Assembly (NCBI GenBank): GCA_023213395.1
Contig: CM041465.1
Coordinates: 119,667,741-119,731,740, forward strand
DNA: 64,000 bases
Source: Cycas panzhihuaensis
Taxonomy: Eukaryota; Cycadophyta
Direction of reading: 5' to 3'
In this document: piece by piece, positions 22,896 to 33,313 of the stretch
Position numbering within the stretch: position 1 is the stretch's first letter
Layout of the letters: each line of letters starts with the position of its first letter
Program-made: the position numbers and the translations under genes
The notes under the pieces: model-generated
The model's input: only the letters and a program-made list of their open reading frames with translations
Databases searched by the model: none
What the model was told of the DNA's origin: nothing

Positions 22896-23620
22896 CTACT
22901 TAAACACACTGAAAACTTCAGATTTCCTTTTCAAAAAATAGACCCATACCTTCCTGGAGTAATCATCTATAAATGTGACAAAATATAATGATCCTCCACA
23001 AGATATTTTAGGGGCTGGCCCCCATACATCTGAATGTATGTAATCCAGAATGCCTTTACTAATGTGACTCCCTACTTCAAACCTAAGTCTACATTGTTTT
23101 CCAAAAACACAATGTTTACAGAAAGCCAAATCTGAAAGCTGCAAGTTTGGAAGTAACTTACGATTTATCATCACCTTAAGTCCTTTCTCACTCATGTGCC
23201 CAAGTCTTTGATGCCATAGCTGAGCAGGATCTTCTGCAATCTTTGACACTATAGCTACTTGGCTGACATCTGTACTTCCCACTAAAATATAAAGATTTCC
23301 TCTCTTTAAAGCTTTCATAACAACCAAGGCACCCTTTGACACCTTTAGGACTCCTTCATAACATGTATGCTTAAAACCACCTGAATCTAATTCACCCAAG
23401 GAAATCAGGTTCCTTTTCAAATCAGGTACATGTCTAACCTCAGTTAATGTTCTGACTACCCCATCGAATATCTTAATTCTGATGCTACCAATGCCCACTG
23501 TCTTACAAGAAACTTTGTTTCCCATAAGCACATCACCACCATCGAGAGGTTGGTATGATGAGAACCAACTCCTGTGTGGACACATGTTGTGCGAAGCACC
23601 TAAATCTAATAACTAGTCAT
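22896..23620 (-). pseudogene. Copia-3 copy A protease end, pre-integrase domain and integrase core
   Basis: A long open stretch: the end of the protease (CPHRSWFSSYQ after a decayed active site), [20 protein letters not shown] (residues ~51-70), the zinc finger LWHQRLGHMSEKGLKV with CKHCVFGK (~123-164; HHCC complete), and the integrase core with IHSDVWGPA (~184-192) and [20 protein letters not shown] (~203-222). Its frame ends at a stop near 22894. The catalytic Asp of DVWGP is present; the second catalytic block, TDNGGEF near 22830, lies after the stop. Confidence 0.87.
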
Positions 23621-24473
23621 GGTGATAATGAGAAACATTACAAGCAACCAAGACATCATCATCCATACCTTCATTCGACTCCACCTGATTTGCCTCCTTG
23701 GTAGAATCTTCCTTTTTCTAGAACTCATTCCTTTTGTAACAATCCTTCTTGAGGTGACCGGTCTTATTACAATGCCAACACCTGAGCTTACTCTTTTTGC
23801 TCTTTGACTTGGATCTCGATGTATCCCTAGAGTTTTATCCTCTCTCAAACGTTCTACCTATTACTGTCATGGCTTCTAGTGTGGAGGTTTCAAGACTAGA
23901 CTTCCTCCACACTTCTTCCATTAGTAAAGCACTCACAACAGAGTCATATTCCAATTCATCTGTAGTGCTAAAACTAATTGAGGTGACAATATTATCCCAG
24001 GATTCAGGTAATGAGCATAACAGGGTAACTGCTTTATCTTCATCCTCAATTTTAACATCGATACTAGTCAATTGACAAATAAGAGTATTGAAAACATTTA
24101 AATGGTCAGCGATTTTTATACCTTCCTTCATCCGTAACGAGTACAGTTACCTCTTTAGGTAGATTCAGTTCGTTACTGATTTGGTCATATACAAGCCTTC
24201 TAACTAGGTCCATAATCCTGCTGCCGTTTGCTCCCCTGCGATGTTAAACAAAACTTCATTCGCCAAGTATAATCGTATTGTGCTAAGTGCCTTTTTGTCT
24301 AAATCATCCCATTCATCATCGTCCATCCCCACAGGTTTCTTCGATTTTCCTGTAAGGGCTTTGTACACACCCTATTGTACAAGAATATCGTACGCTTTTA
24401 GCTTCCACAATTCGAAGTTGTTCTTGCCATTGAATTTCTCCACCTCAAACTTTGCACTCATTAGTTTTGCCAT
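23606..24473 (-). pseudogene. Copia-3 copy A gag, broken
   Basis: The ATG at 24471-24473 opens MAKLMSAKFEVEKFNGKNNF, a UBN2-type copia gag. A stop near 24370 (VQ*GVYK) ends it early, and further frameshifts follow. The 23835-24131 part reads MKEGIKIADHLNVFNTLICQL and DEDKAVTLLCSLPESWD, the capsid core. The CCHC knuckle (C-H-C-N-K near 23760-23790) follows in another frame. Copy A keeps a 12-codon segment (KALSTIRLYLAN) that is deleted in copy B. Confidence 0.82.
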
Positions 24474-24525
24474 TTGGTGTAGAAAAGTTGACACCAAAAA
24501 CCTTCACAAACTCGCTGTAAGAAAA

Positions 24526-24545
24526 GGAGTGGCTCTGATAACACT
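24526..24545 (-). other. Copia-3 copy A primer binding site, mutated
   Basis: The minus strand reads TGTTATCAGAGCCAC two bases inside LTR 2. The expected initiator-Met site is TGGTATCAGAGC, so one base has changed. Copy B at 29533-29547 keeps the perfect sequence. Confidence 0.82.
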
Positions 24546-25169
24546 TGTTGAGAATAAAAGGTCCAACCCTCTAACAGCCACCAAGATCTATTACTTTCTT
24601 ATAACTAGTTATAGAAATGAAACATACAATTATATGCAAGTTCTTAAAATCAGAGATTATATAGTAACAAGATAATGAAAGCCAAACATCATATGTGCAC
24701 CCGATATAACGTGGTAAAACCCTAGCAGTGTGCTAGGGAAACATCTACACAGGAAAGGTATCGATCTTTATTACTGCAGAATGGAGAAAATAGTACATCA
24801 TAGATACAGAGTGCTCTCTGGAACAACAATAAGCCACCGCCCTCCTCACAATACATTGTATAACATTACAACATAATAAGAAAAGCCCTAAAACGGGCTA
24901 CATGAGAGGACATCCAAAACCTAAAATCTCAACCGTAGAATCTAGGGTATTTTTATTGTACGACTCTGATTCTCTTTACACTTTAATAAGGTTTACATGG
25001 TTAATTTTTGAATTGGGGCTATCGCCCTGAACCCCTCCTAGCAGGCGTTCCACCCCGCATCCCGGCCAAGGGGCTCCATATGAAACCCCCCGAGAAAGAT
25101 TAGGGGGAGAAACTACATCGAAAATAGGCCATAATTTTAGGCCTATAATTGTTGTCACAATACCCAACA
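24546..25169 (-). repeat. Copia-3 LTR 2 (shared, middle)
   Basis: 624 bp; 5' LTR for copy A and 3' LTR for copy B. It matches LTRs 1 and 3 along its whole length, with a more eroded GC-rich stretch (25015-25090). No target duplication lies at either side. Confidence 0.95.
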
Positions 25170-25348
25170 ATCTCCACCTTAACAACAATTACCCGCTACC
25201 TTTCCTGGATCCTTCATCATCTTTTCTACAAGCCAAGAGAAGTCAAACACCATTTGAACTTCTCTAATGGTTCTAGTTTAGTGAATATATTAGCACAATT
25301 TTGATTGGTGTGAATCTTCTCAAGTGCCACTCCACTTGGTTCCACAAC

Positions 25349-25930
25349 CTATCTAACAAAATGGTACTTTAAAGTAATATGCTTTGTTCTACTGTGATAA
25401 GCTGGATTCTTGGCTAGGTAAATAGCACTTTGACTGTCACAAAATACCTTTATATTTTCCTGTCTCCTTCCAAGATCAACCAATAGACCCTGTAACCAGA
25501 TTGCTTCTTTATAAGCATGTGCTGCAGTAATATATTTAGCTTCCGTGGTTGACAGTGCAATTGTGCTCTGCAATTTGGACATCCAACTAACTGAACCATT
25601 TGCAAGAGTGAAAACATAACCTAAAGTACACCTTCTTTTGTCTAAATCTCCTACAAAATCTGAATCGGCATATCCACAAACCTGATTACCTGTACCTCCA
25701 AAGGTGATACAGTAATCACTAGTGCCTCTCAAATACCAAAGCATCCATTTCATTGCAGCCCAATGCTCCTTTCTTGGTTTTGCCATAAACCTGCTAACTA
25801 CACTGACTGCATGTGAAATATCAGGTCTTGTACATACCATGGCATATATCAAACTTCCTACTACACTGGCATAAGACACTCAAGACATATAAGCCTTTTC
25901 TTCTTCACTACTAAGACTTATATTAGATGA
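25349..25930 (-). pseudogene. Copia-3 copy B RNase H
   Basis: An open 176-residue stretch reads VGSLIYAMVCTRPDISHAV, YADSDFVGDLDKRR, SVSWMSKLQSTIALSTTEAKY, KEAIWLQGLLVDLG and VFCDSQSAIYLAKN, then HSRTKHITLKYHFVR before a stop at 25349. Unlike copy A it keeps YADSD, STTEAKY and the DSQSAI box, i.e. the acidic residues of RNase H. The last ~40 residues (KIHTNQNCANIF-type) follow after the stop. Confidence 0.88.
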
Positions 25931-26017
25931 AAGCTTGAAGTGGGAAGCCAAAGGGATACTCACTGGTTTCACATTTGCCATCCCAAACCTGGTTAGCACC
26001 TTCTCCACATATTTCTG

Positions 26018-26220
26018 CTATGATAACCATAGCTTACCACTTTTCCTATCTTTGTGTATCTCCATGCCTAAGATTTGTTTTGCAGCTCCTAGATCCTTCA
26101 TATCAAAAGTCCTAGCCAATTGAGCCTTTAGCTTATTGATTTCTACCATGCTCTTGCTTGCAAAAAAGATGCCATCAACATATAACACCAAGATAATGAA
26201 TAAACCATTGTCCATAAATT
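26018..26220 (-). pseudogene. Copia-3 copy B reverse transcriptase, 3' copy of a duplicated part
   Basis: Reads FMDNGLFIILVLYVDGIFFAS, then KLKAQLARTFDMKDLGAAKQ and LGMEIHKDRKSGKLWLS. It carries YVDG like copy A. Upstream it runs into the garbled block, so this piece is separated from the rest of its domain. Confidence 0.8.
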
Positions 26221-26560
26221 TTTTCTTTTTGAATTCATAACTCATCCAGTCACTTGTCACTTTTCTTTGGTAATTGCTAATTGCTATTGCGATTTACACA
26301 AACAAGTCTTTCCCCGCCATCTTCTTTCTCTTCCCAAACCCCCCCTAGTTGATGATCTGATCTCCTCTCTCTAAATCATCTAAATCTCCATGTCTTTTTT
26401 TTTTAACTAAACTAACTCCACTGAGAGAAGCTAAGCTAATGCTAACAACAACAAGAATCTGTGTCTATCCACATCTAAGATTTGTTTTTTTGACTCCCCT
26501 TCATATCAAATCAAAAAAGTCCAATTGAGCTTTTTTCTTTTATATTTTTACCATGCTCTT
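26221..26560. other. Garbled block with imperfect RT-derived sequence (possible assembly fault)
   Basis: The bases follow, in the same order, the sequence of 21550-21820 and then of 21381-21475 in copy A, but with many small insertions, deletions and local stutters (for example CTAATTGCTAATTGCTATTGC and GATGATCTGATCTCC where copy A reads smoothly). Normal sequence resumes at 26553 with the same ~70 bp that precede the block. This is the pattern of a tandem duplication covered by poor consensus, or of two reads badly joined. It is unlike the substitution-type ageing of the surrounding copy. Confidence 0.6.
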
Positions 26561-27065
26561 GCTTGCAAACCAAGATGTCATCAACATATAACACCAAGAT
26601 AATGAATAAACCATTGTCCATAAATTTGAAGTAAATACAATGATCATACTCACTTCTTTTAAAATTTTGGCTCTCCATGAAGGCATCAAACTTCTTGTAC
26701 CCTTTGGGTGATTGCTTGAGCCATACAATGATTTCTTGAGCACGCAAACAAGTCTTTTCCTGCCATCTTGTACAAACCCCTCTGGTTGATCCATATAGAT
26801 CTCCTCATCTAAATCTCTATGTAGAAAACCTATTTTTACATCTAACTGCTCCAACTCCAAATCAAGAGAAGCTACCAATGCTAACAGCACTCAAAATGAA
26901 ACAAGTTTAACAACTGGTGAAAAGATCTCATGAAAGTCAATACACGCTTCATGCAAAACCTTTTACCACCGTGTTCTGTATTTATCAACCTTTCCATCAA
27001 CATCTGTTTTCTTTTAAAACCACCGCAACCAGGTCTTCCTACCATATGGAAGTTCTACCAAGTCC
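26540..27065 (-). pseudogene. Copia-3 copy B reverse transcriptase, 5' part
   Basis: Reads LALVASLDLELEQLDVKIGFLH, DLDEEIYMDQPEGFVQ and a shortened KKSLYGSSNHPKG, after which a frameshift leads to FDAFMESQNFKRSEYDHC and LYVDDILV (26575-26600). Here the catalytic YVDD is intact, unlike both other copies of this motif in copia-3. The WVLKKK region near 26985-27040 has small deletions. Confidence 0.8.
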
Positions 27066-27180
27066 CATGAATGATTTTTCTTCAAGGCATCTATCTCTTC
27101 CTGCATAGCCCTTATCCACTTCTCTCCATGGATATCATCTACTGCTTTCTGATAACATGTGGGCTCACCATCATTAGAAA

Positions 27181-28290
27181 CTAAAGTAATAGAAATGGAA
27201 GGGCTATACCTGTCAGGTGGATGACTGACTCATGTAGATCTTCTAACTGTTGGCAGAGGAGTATCCACATACTCCAGTGAATCTGCTGCTGATTCATCTT
27301 CAGAAAGATCTTCATGCTCTTCTGATTCCACAGATGGCTGCATTTCAAACTTAACTTGTTGATGTTCATCTTGCTGCTCCTATTTTATTTCAGCTTCTAC
27401 AACATCGATTTTACAAGGGGAGATTCATCAAATATGACATCTTTGTTAATGGTGATTTTGTGAGCAGTAGGATCCCACAACCTGTATCCCTTCACACCAT
27501 CCTTATCACCATAACCAACAAAGATATATGTCTTGGATTTTGGGTCTAACTTTGAACGTTTACTTTTGTCAGTCTAGGCATAAACATCACAACCAAAAAT
27601 GTTTAAACTTGACAAATAACACGGATGTCCAGTCCATACCTCTTCAGGAATCTTACAATCTATTGCAACTGAGGATGACCTGTTTACTAGATAGCAAGCT
27701 GTTTGAACAGCTTCTACCCACAAGCCCTGCTCTACTCCTGCATTACTTAGCATGCTTCTTGCTCTTTCTAGGAGTGTTGTGTTCATGCGCTCAGTAATGC
27801 CATTTTGCTGCGGAGTATAGCTAGTGGTCTTGTGTCTTTTAATCCCAGCTTCTCTGTAATAGTTCTCAAATTCTAAGGAGTTGAACTCACCTCCATTATC
27901 AGTTCTTAAACATTTGCTTGTCTTACCAGTATTGTTCTCAACTAAAGCCTTGAACTACTTAAACACACTGAAAACTTCATATTTCCTTTTCAAAAAATAG
28001 ACCCATACCTTCCTGGAGTAATCATCTATAAATGTGACAAAATACAATGATCCCCCACAAGATATTTTGAAATTTGGCCCCATACATCTGAATGTATGTA
28101 ATCTAGAATGCCTTTACTAGTGTGACTCCCTACTTTAAACCTAAGTCTACACTGTTTTCCAAAAACACAATGTTTACAGAAAGCCAAATCTAAAAGCTAT
28201 AAGTTAGGAAGTAACTTACGATTTATCAGCACCTTAAGTCCTTTCTCACTCATGTGCCCAAGTCTTTGATGCCATGGCTGAGCAGGATCT
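27181..28290 (-). pseudogene. Copia-3 copy B integrase and linker
   Basis: Collinear with copy A: zinc finger and core at 27990-28280 (IHSDVWG-like near 28085, [16 protein letters not shown] near 27985-28030), NTTLLERARSMLSNAGVEQGL in the open stretch at 27574-27786, YIFVGYGD (27500-27530) and the acidic linker (27250-27440). One short deletion lies near 28068-28080 and another near 28305, and stops interrupt the frame, including one at the TPQQNG position. Confidence 0.82.
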
Positions 28291-28291
28291 T

Positions 28292-28650
28292 CTATAGTCT
28301 TTGGGTAGCTGCTTGGCTGACATCTGTACTTCCCACTAAAATATAAAGATTTCCTCTCTTTAAGGCTTTCATAACAACTAAGGCGCCCTTTGACACCTTT
28401 AGGACTCCTTCATGACCTATATGCTTAAAACCACCTGAATCTAATTCACCCAAGGAAATCAGGTTCCTTTTCAAATCAAGTACATGTCTAACCTCAGATA
28501 ATGTTCTGACTACCCCATCGAACATCTTAATTCTGATGCTACCTCACTATCTTACAAGAAACTTCATTTCCCATAAGCACATCACCACCATCAAGAGGTT
28601 GGTATGATGAGAACCAACTCCTGTGTGGACACGTGGTGCGAAGCACCTAA
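28292..28650 (-). pseudogene. Copia-3 copy B protease end and pre-integrase domain
   Basis: The open stretch 28292-28525 reads [20 protein letters not shown] and [20 protein letters not shown]. Upstream, the MCPHRSWF region (28610-28640) is present, but a small deletion near 28540-28550 shifts the frame relative to copy A. Confidence 0.8.
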
Positions 28651-28652
28651 AT

Positions 28653-29501
28653 CTAATAACCAGTCATGGTGATAATGAGAAATATTACAAGCAACCAAGA
28701 CATCATCATCCATACCTTCATTCGACTCCACCTGATTCGCCTCCTTGGTAGGATCTTCCTTTCTCTAGAACTCCTTCCTTTTGTAATAATCCTTCTTGAG
28801 GTGACCGGTCTTATTACAATGCCAACACTTGAGCTTACTCTTTTTGCTCTTTGACTTGGATCTCGATGTATCCACAGGTTTTGTCCTCTCTCAAACGTTC
28901 TACCCCTTACTGTCATGGCTTCTAGTGTGGAGGTTTCAAGACTAGACTTCCTCTGCACTTCTTCCATTAGCAAAGCACTCTGTGAGTCATATTCCAATTC
29001 ATCTGTAGTGCTAAAACTAATTGAGGTGACAATATTATCCCAGGATTTAGGTAATGAGCATAATAGGGTAACTGCCTTGTCTTCATCCTCAATTTTAACA
29101 TTGATACTAGTCAATTGACAAATAAGAGTATTGAAAACATTTAAATGGTCAACGATTTTTGTACCTTCCTTCATTCGTAACGAGTACAGTTGCCTCTTCA
29201 GGTAGATTCAGTTCATTACTGATTTGGTCATATACATGCCTTCTAACTGGGTCCATAATCCTGCTGCAGTCTGCTCCCCTGTGATGTTAAACAAAACTTC
29301 ATCTAAATCATCCCATTCATCATCATCCATCCCTGCGGGTTTTTTTGATTTTCCTGCAAGGGCTTTGTACAAACCCTGATGTATAAGAATATCGTACACT
29401 TTTAGCTTCCACAACTCGAAGTTGTTCTTGCCATTGAATTTCTCCACCTCAAACTTTGCACTCGCCAGTTTCGCCGTTTGGTGTAGAAAAGCCGACACCA
29501 A
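28653..29501 (-). pseudogene. Copia-3 copy B gag
   Basis: Two open stretches (29208-29501 and 28653-29174) together cover most of gag: KFEVEKFNGKNNFELWKLKV at the start, GEQTAAGLWTQLEGMYMTKS, then MKEGTKIVDHLNVFNTLICQ and DEDKAVTLLCSLPKSWDNIV. The start ATG of copy A (24473) is ACG here, so no normal start remains. A stop separates the two parts near 29175-29207, and a 12-codon segment present in copy A is deleted. The knuckle region follows in a shifted frame at 28750-28850. Confidence 0.85.
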
Positions 29502-29532
29502 AAACCTTTACAAACTCGTTGTAAGAAAAGGA

Positions 29533-29547
29533 GTGGCTCTGATACCA
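29533..29547 (-). other. Copia-3 copy B primer binding site
   Basis: The minus strand reads TGGTATCAGAGCCAC two bases inside LTR 3, a full match to the copia consensus for initiator-Met tRNA. Confidence 0.9.
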
Positions 29548-29549
29548 CT

Positions 29550-30182
29550 TGTTAAGAATAGAAGGTCCAACCCTCTAACAGCCACCAAGATCTATTACTT
29601 TCTTACAACTAGTTACAGAAATGCAACATACAATTACATGCAAGTTCTTAAAATTAGAGATTATATAGTAACAAGACAATGAAATCCAAACATCACATGT
29701 GCACCCGATATAACGTGGTAAAACCCTAGTAGTGTGCTAGGAAAACATTCACACAAGAAAGGTATCGATCTTTATTGCTACAGAATGGAGAAAATAGTAC
29801 ATCACAGATACAGAGTGCTCTCTGGAACAACAATCAGTCGCTGCCCTCCTCACAGTACATTGCATAGCATTACAACATAATAAGAAAAGCCCTAAAACGG
29901 GCTACATGAGAGGACATCCAAAACCTAAAATCTCAACCATAGAATCTAGGGTATTTTTATTGTACGACTCTGATTCTTTTTACACTTTAATAAAGTTTAC
30001 ATGGTCAATTTTTTGGGTCGGGGGCTATCACCCCCGAACCCCCTTCTAATGGGGGCCGTTCCACCCGCATCCCCGACCAAGGGGCTCCAGCCTTGGAACC
30101 CCCCGAGAAAGATTAAGGGAGGAAACTGTGCTGAAAACAGGCCATAATTTTAGGCCTATAATTGTTGTCACAATACCCAACA
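29550..30182 (-). repeat. Copia-3 LTR 3 (outer, 5')
   Basis: 633 bp, starting TGTTAAGAATAG (one change from TGTTGAG) and ending ACCCAACA, followed by the TACCT duplication. It matches LTR 1 in length and order. Confidence 0.95.
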
Positions 30183-30187
30183 TACCT

Positions 30188-30960
30188 CTTCCATGGGAAT
30201 TACCACCTCTGCAAGAGTATTAACCTTGATTTTTGGTATAGAAATGATCTTCTTCCACTTCAAAAGCAGTATTAGCTAGATATGATGTAGTAGCAAAGTT
30301 GGTATCAAAGGTCTTATCAAATTCAATGAACTTATTAGCAAGAGCTTTAAAATTTAGGGTCTTTAAAGTGCCACTAGATTGAAGACTTCCTAGTAGTTTT
30401 TTGTAATTTGGGATATAGAAACATGACTGAATCAAGAAAGATTATGTAATGCATTAAGTTTTAAAATCTTTATCAATGCCTTACTTGATTAGATGAAGGG
30501 GATTGATTGTCTCACTTGTGTATCTTTTCTGCATTTTCAATTTGTTTATCTTCAGCACTAAGTAAATAAATTCTAAGTCAGATTTAGTGTCAAAGTTCTC
30601 ATTAAAAACTTTAAGAACTTTCCATGCTATATCATATATAACTTCACCAATGAGATTATGTAAGGAATAATTAGTGACAAGAAGTATCCCTGCACATATT
30701 TTATCATTATCAAGTTCCCATTAGTATTTGGCTGCAACTTTAGTAGGAGTAGTTGGAGCACCTCCTCTAGAAGCAGTTGTGGTAGCTATAGTAGCAATAA
30801 ATGGTGTAAGTTACAAGTGATCTCTCCAAAGACCTTCATACTTTATAGTATTTCTGACACTAGTGAATCACATGTCCTAATTTTTTTTTCTTTTTAAGAA
30901 TTCAATTCACATTTTACTTGAACTATAAAGATATGGTGTCTTTTGAGAAGGGAAGAAATG
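30188..30960 (-). pseudogene. Copia-2 gag, N-terminal and central part (piece 1)
   Basis: The minus strand reads KYEGLWRDHL near 30830, KVAAKYWELDNDKICAGILL-like residues (with one stop, 30670-30740), DFKTFDTKSDLEFIYLVLKI (30540-30600), and an open 71-residue part (30220-30435) with KLLGSLQSSGTLKTLNFKAL and FEVEEDHFYTKNQG. The order and spacing match copia gag, and the sequence leads into the knuckle at 19.6-19.86 kb across the copia-3 insertion. Stops are scattered. Confidence 0.78.
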
Positions 30961-31092
30961 AACAAGGGAATATAAAAGTGATGTAAATAAATGATTAATC
31001 ACTATTTACAAATAGGAGATGCAATGAAGTAGTGTAGCAGAAGGAAGAAGTGAGAATGGTTGCTCAAAGATGAAGGAAGCAACTTAGAAAAA

Positions 31093-31298
31093 AGTCATCA
31101 ATACTTGTGATAAATATTAACCTAATGCAATAAGAATATGAGAAGCACTATGATGAAAATTGGCCACTAATACTTGTGGCAAATATTAACCTGATGCATC
31201 AAGAATATGAGAAGTACTATGATGAAAGTTTGCCACTAACACTTATGGCAAATATTAACCTGACATAGTAGGAATATGAGAAGTACTATGATTATGAT
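31093..31298. repeat. Three ~68-bp tandem repeats in the copia-2 leader
   Basis: The unit contains GGCAAATATTAACCTGATGC and GAATATGAGAAGTACTATGATG and occurs three times with a few changes. It is non-coding. Confidence 0.88.
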
Positions 31299-33005
31299 TA
31301 TATTATGGATCACTTTTTATAAATAAGTAAGTGATCATCAATATACAAGATTGTAGACTAACGTGGAAGCTAACATCATTCGCTGTACACAACTTGAAAC
31401 TCAAATATAAGATGTGTAATCAACTCAATAACCTCTAACTTGTGTCCAACATACAGTTAAAGTTATTGAATGGATGCCTAGGCTTTTAGTATAATTAAAT
31501 TGACTTTCACCTATGATACCTACAATTATGCTTAATGATGGAATCCAAGTCATAATAGATCTCAAGTACTCCCAATCCTCACCTAGTTCACCAATGAGCA
31601 ACTATATACCTCCTCCAAAGAGTGGTACGTATATACCCATGGTTATGATGGATATTGAATCGAGTATATTTTAATCTTGTATTAAAGTTTTAGTTTTCCT
31701 AGTTAGTTATCAGGATGATCTTTGATTGAGGAATGATGATATGACTAACTAAACCTCACTAATATTCTGGTTCAGTCCAATTCCAACTTGAAACCCACAC
31801 CTCCTTTATGGCACAACATTCTTCCAACCAAGGTATCTCAACCTTGGCAAGTATGTAAATAGGTACAAGATGGTAGAAAATAATGTATGTGATATGTTCC
31901 TTTTAGGGTGAGTGAAAAGATTATCGAATTTGCATCAAACATACATATAACTGAAAATAGAGTGCTTGTTTGGAGTGTCTTTAGAGTGCTTACTTAAAGT
32001 GATTTTAGAGTGCTAAAATATAATACTAATAAGTGAGTGAGGATACCAGATATTGCTCTAATCTAGGTATTTTTTTACTCACTTTTACAATGGACTTTTA
32101 AGCCTTATAAAAAGAAGAAAGAAAATTTCTTCACTTTTTTTTTTAATAGAAAAAAAATAGTCTTTACTAAAACAACAATAACTTTCTCCCACGATAATGA
32201 AATTGAGTTTTAATTTTTATGCTATAAACTAGACTTAGAGCTTCATCTTTAGGAAGTGGAATCGGGTCTAAACGAGCTCTAAAAAAATTTTAGCAATCCC
32301 ACAAAATTGGTAGAATATATTTTTCTAAAATTCTTACTAAAAATAACCGTTGTTCACTAAAATAGCAATAACTTTCTCATACAACAACAAAATTAGATGC
32401 TAATTTTTTTGCTAGAAACTAAACTCAGAGTCTCATCCTTAGCAATTAGAATCAGTTCAATTAGAGCTCTGTAGAAGATTTTATAGACATGTGAAATTTA
32501 GTAAGAAGATTTTATTTCTACACAATTTTTAGCTTGTTAATATCTCATCAACACATGATATCATATAAAATTTCTATCATTTTTTTGATCACCAGGATCC
32601 CAATATGGGTAAGGTGAGAGCATAAAATAATGAATATTTTAAATGGATCTAAATTCTTTAAAAAAACAAGGTAAAACCTCCCCTTACAATCATTCTTCTA
32701 AAAGCTAGAAAAATTTTGGCAACATTTCCCCTTGTTACATGGACAAAAAGAGGGGAAATAAAAAAAAAATAAGATAGCATAAATGGCTACCAAAGGATTG
32801 GAATCCTTGAGCCTTACAACTCCTTGTATTATGCTTCTAAACCTGTAAAAGATAAAGGGAAAATAAATAATACTAAATATGCTATAATAAGAACTTAAAA
32901 ATATTTCTAAATCTACTTTTATAATCTCCTTTACCACATGGATTATGGGGGAGAAGGAAGTGATGGCTCCATTGCAAGTGTAAGTGGGGAATATGAAGGA
33001 AGCAA
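31299..33005 (-). other. Copia-2 5' leader, no recognisable gene
   Basis: About 1.7 kb of AT-rich sequence between gag and the primer site. I see no domain. It holds a direct duplication (32161-32530) and short open frames that look random. It may include an older insertion whose ends I could not define. Confidence 0.5.
32161..32530. repeat. Two ~185-bp direct repeats
   Basis: 32161-32352 and 32353-32530 share ordered blocks: ACTAAAA.AACAATAACTTTCTC, GCTA.AAACTA.ACT.AGAG, TCATC.TTAG.AA.T.GAATC and GAGCTCT. They are diverged copies. Confidence 0.8.
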
Positions 33006-33017
33006 GCTTTGAAACAA
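33006..33017 (-). other. Copia-2 primer binding site, degenerate
   Basis: The minus strand reads TTGTTTCAAAGC two bases inside the 5' LTR. It differs by three bases from TGGTATCAGAGC. Confidence 0.6.
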
Positions 33018-33019
33018 TA

Positions 33020-33313
33020 TGAAAAGAGTGGATCTATCATTTATCTCTATGTACTAAATACAAAGGCAAATATAGGAGTAAGAGAGACTTGAGAGAAAAA
33101 GAGTAGCTCTCAGGAAATGGGGAGATAAGAATGAGCCTCCATTGAGCTTTTACTTTTATATTGAGAGAGAAAGCATTAGAGTTAGGTGAAATGAAATTAC
33201 ACATAATGCGCATAAAAGTGCATTTCACTTAAGTGTCTAATTAAAAGTTCACTTACGACCCTTTTTAAAAATAATTAACTAATGTAATGACCTTGTAACA
33301 TTAACTCATTTCA
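33020..33313 (-). repeat. Copia-2 5' LTR
   Basis: 294 bp, TGAAAAGAGTGG to CATTTCA, matching 15325-15623, followed by the target duplication ATACC. Confidence 0.9.

Larger units (their letters stand above)
19868..30182 (-). mobile_element. Copia-3: compound retrotransposon, LTR-internal-LTR-internal-LTR
   Basis: Three LTRs of 624-633 bp (19868-20500, 24546-25169, 29550-30182) separate two internal regions (copy A 20501-24545, copy B 25170-29549). All are in the same minus-strand direction, and a single TACCT duplication bounds the whole. Each internal region has a primer site, gag, protease, integrase, reverse transcriptase, RNase H and polypurine tract in copia order. LTR ends are TGTTG...CAACA. 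The structure fits unequal or LTR-LTR recombination between two copies, or a tandem cDNA. It sits in the gag of copia-2 and is the youngest of the nested elements: long stretches are still open, but stops and frameshifts inactivate both copies. Confidence 0.93.
15325..33313 (-). mobile_element. Copia-2: LTR retrotransposon interrupted by copia-3
   Basis: Two ~295-bp direct repeats (15325-15623 and 33020-33313), flanked by ATACC, bound an internal region read on the minus strand: leader, gag, zinc knuckle, protease, integrase, reverse transcriptase, RNase H. Taking out copia-3 and its duplicated target leaves about 7.7 kb. This is long for a copia element because of a ~2 kb leader with internal repeats. 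All coding parts carry stops. Its target lies in the integrase of copia-1, so it is younger than copia-1. Confidence 0.88.

Noticed and set aside
31093-31298. CRISPR-like direct repeats
   Set aside because: Units are contiguous with no unique spacers, in plant retrotransposon DNA.
32698-32937. 79-residue aromatic-rich minus-strand frame
   Set aside because: Falls in the non-coding copia-2 leader; composition explained by A/T bias.
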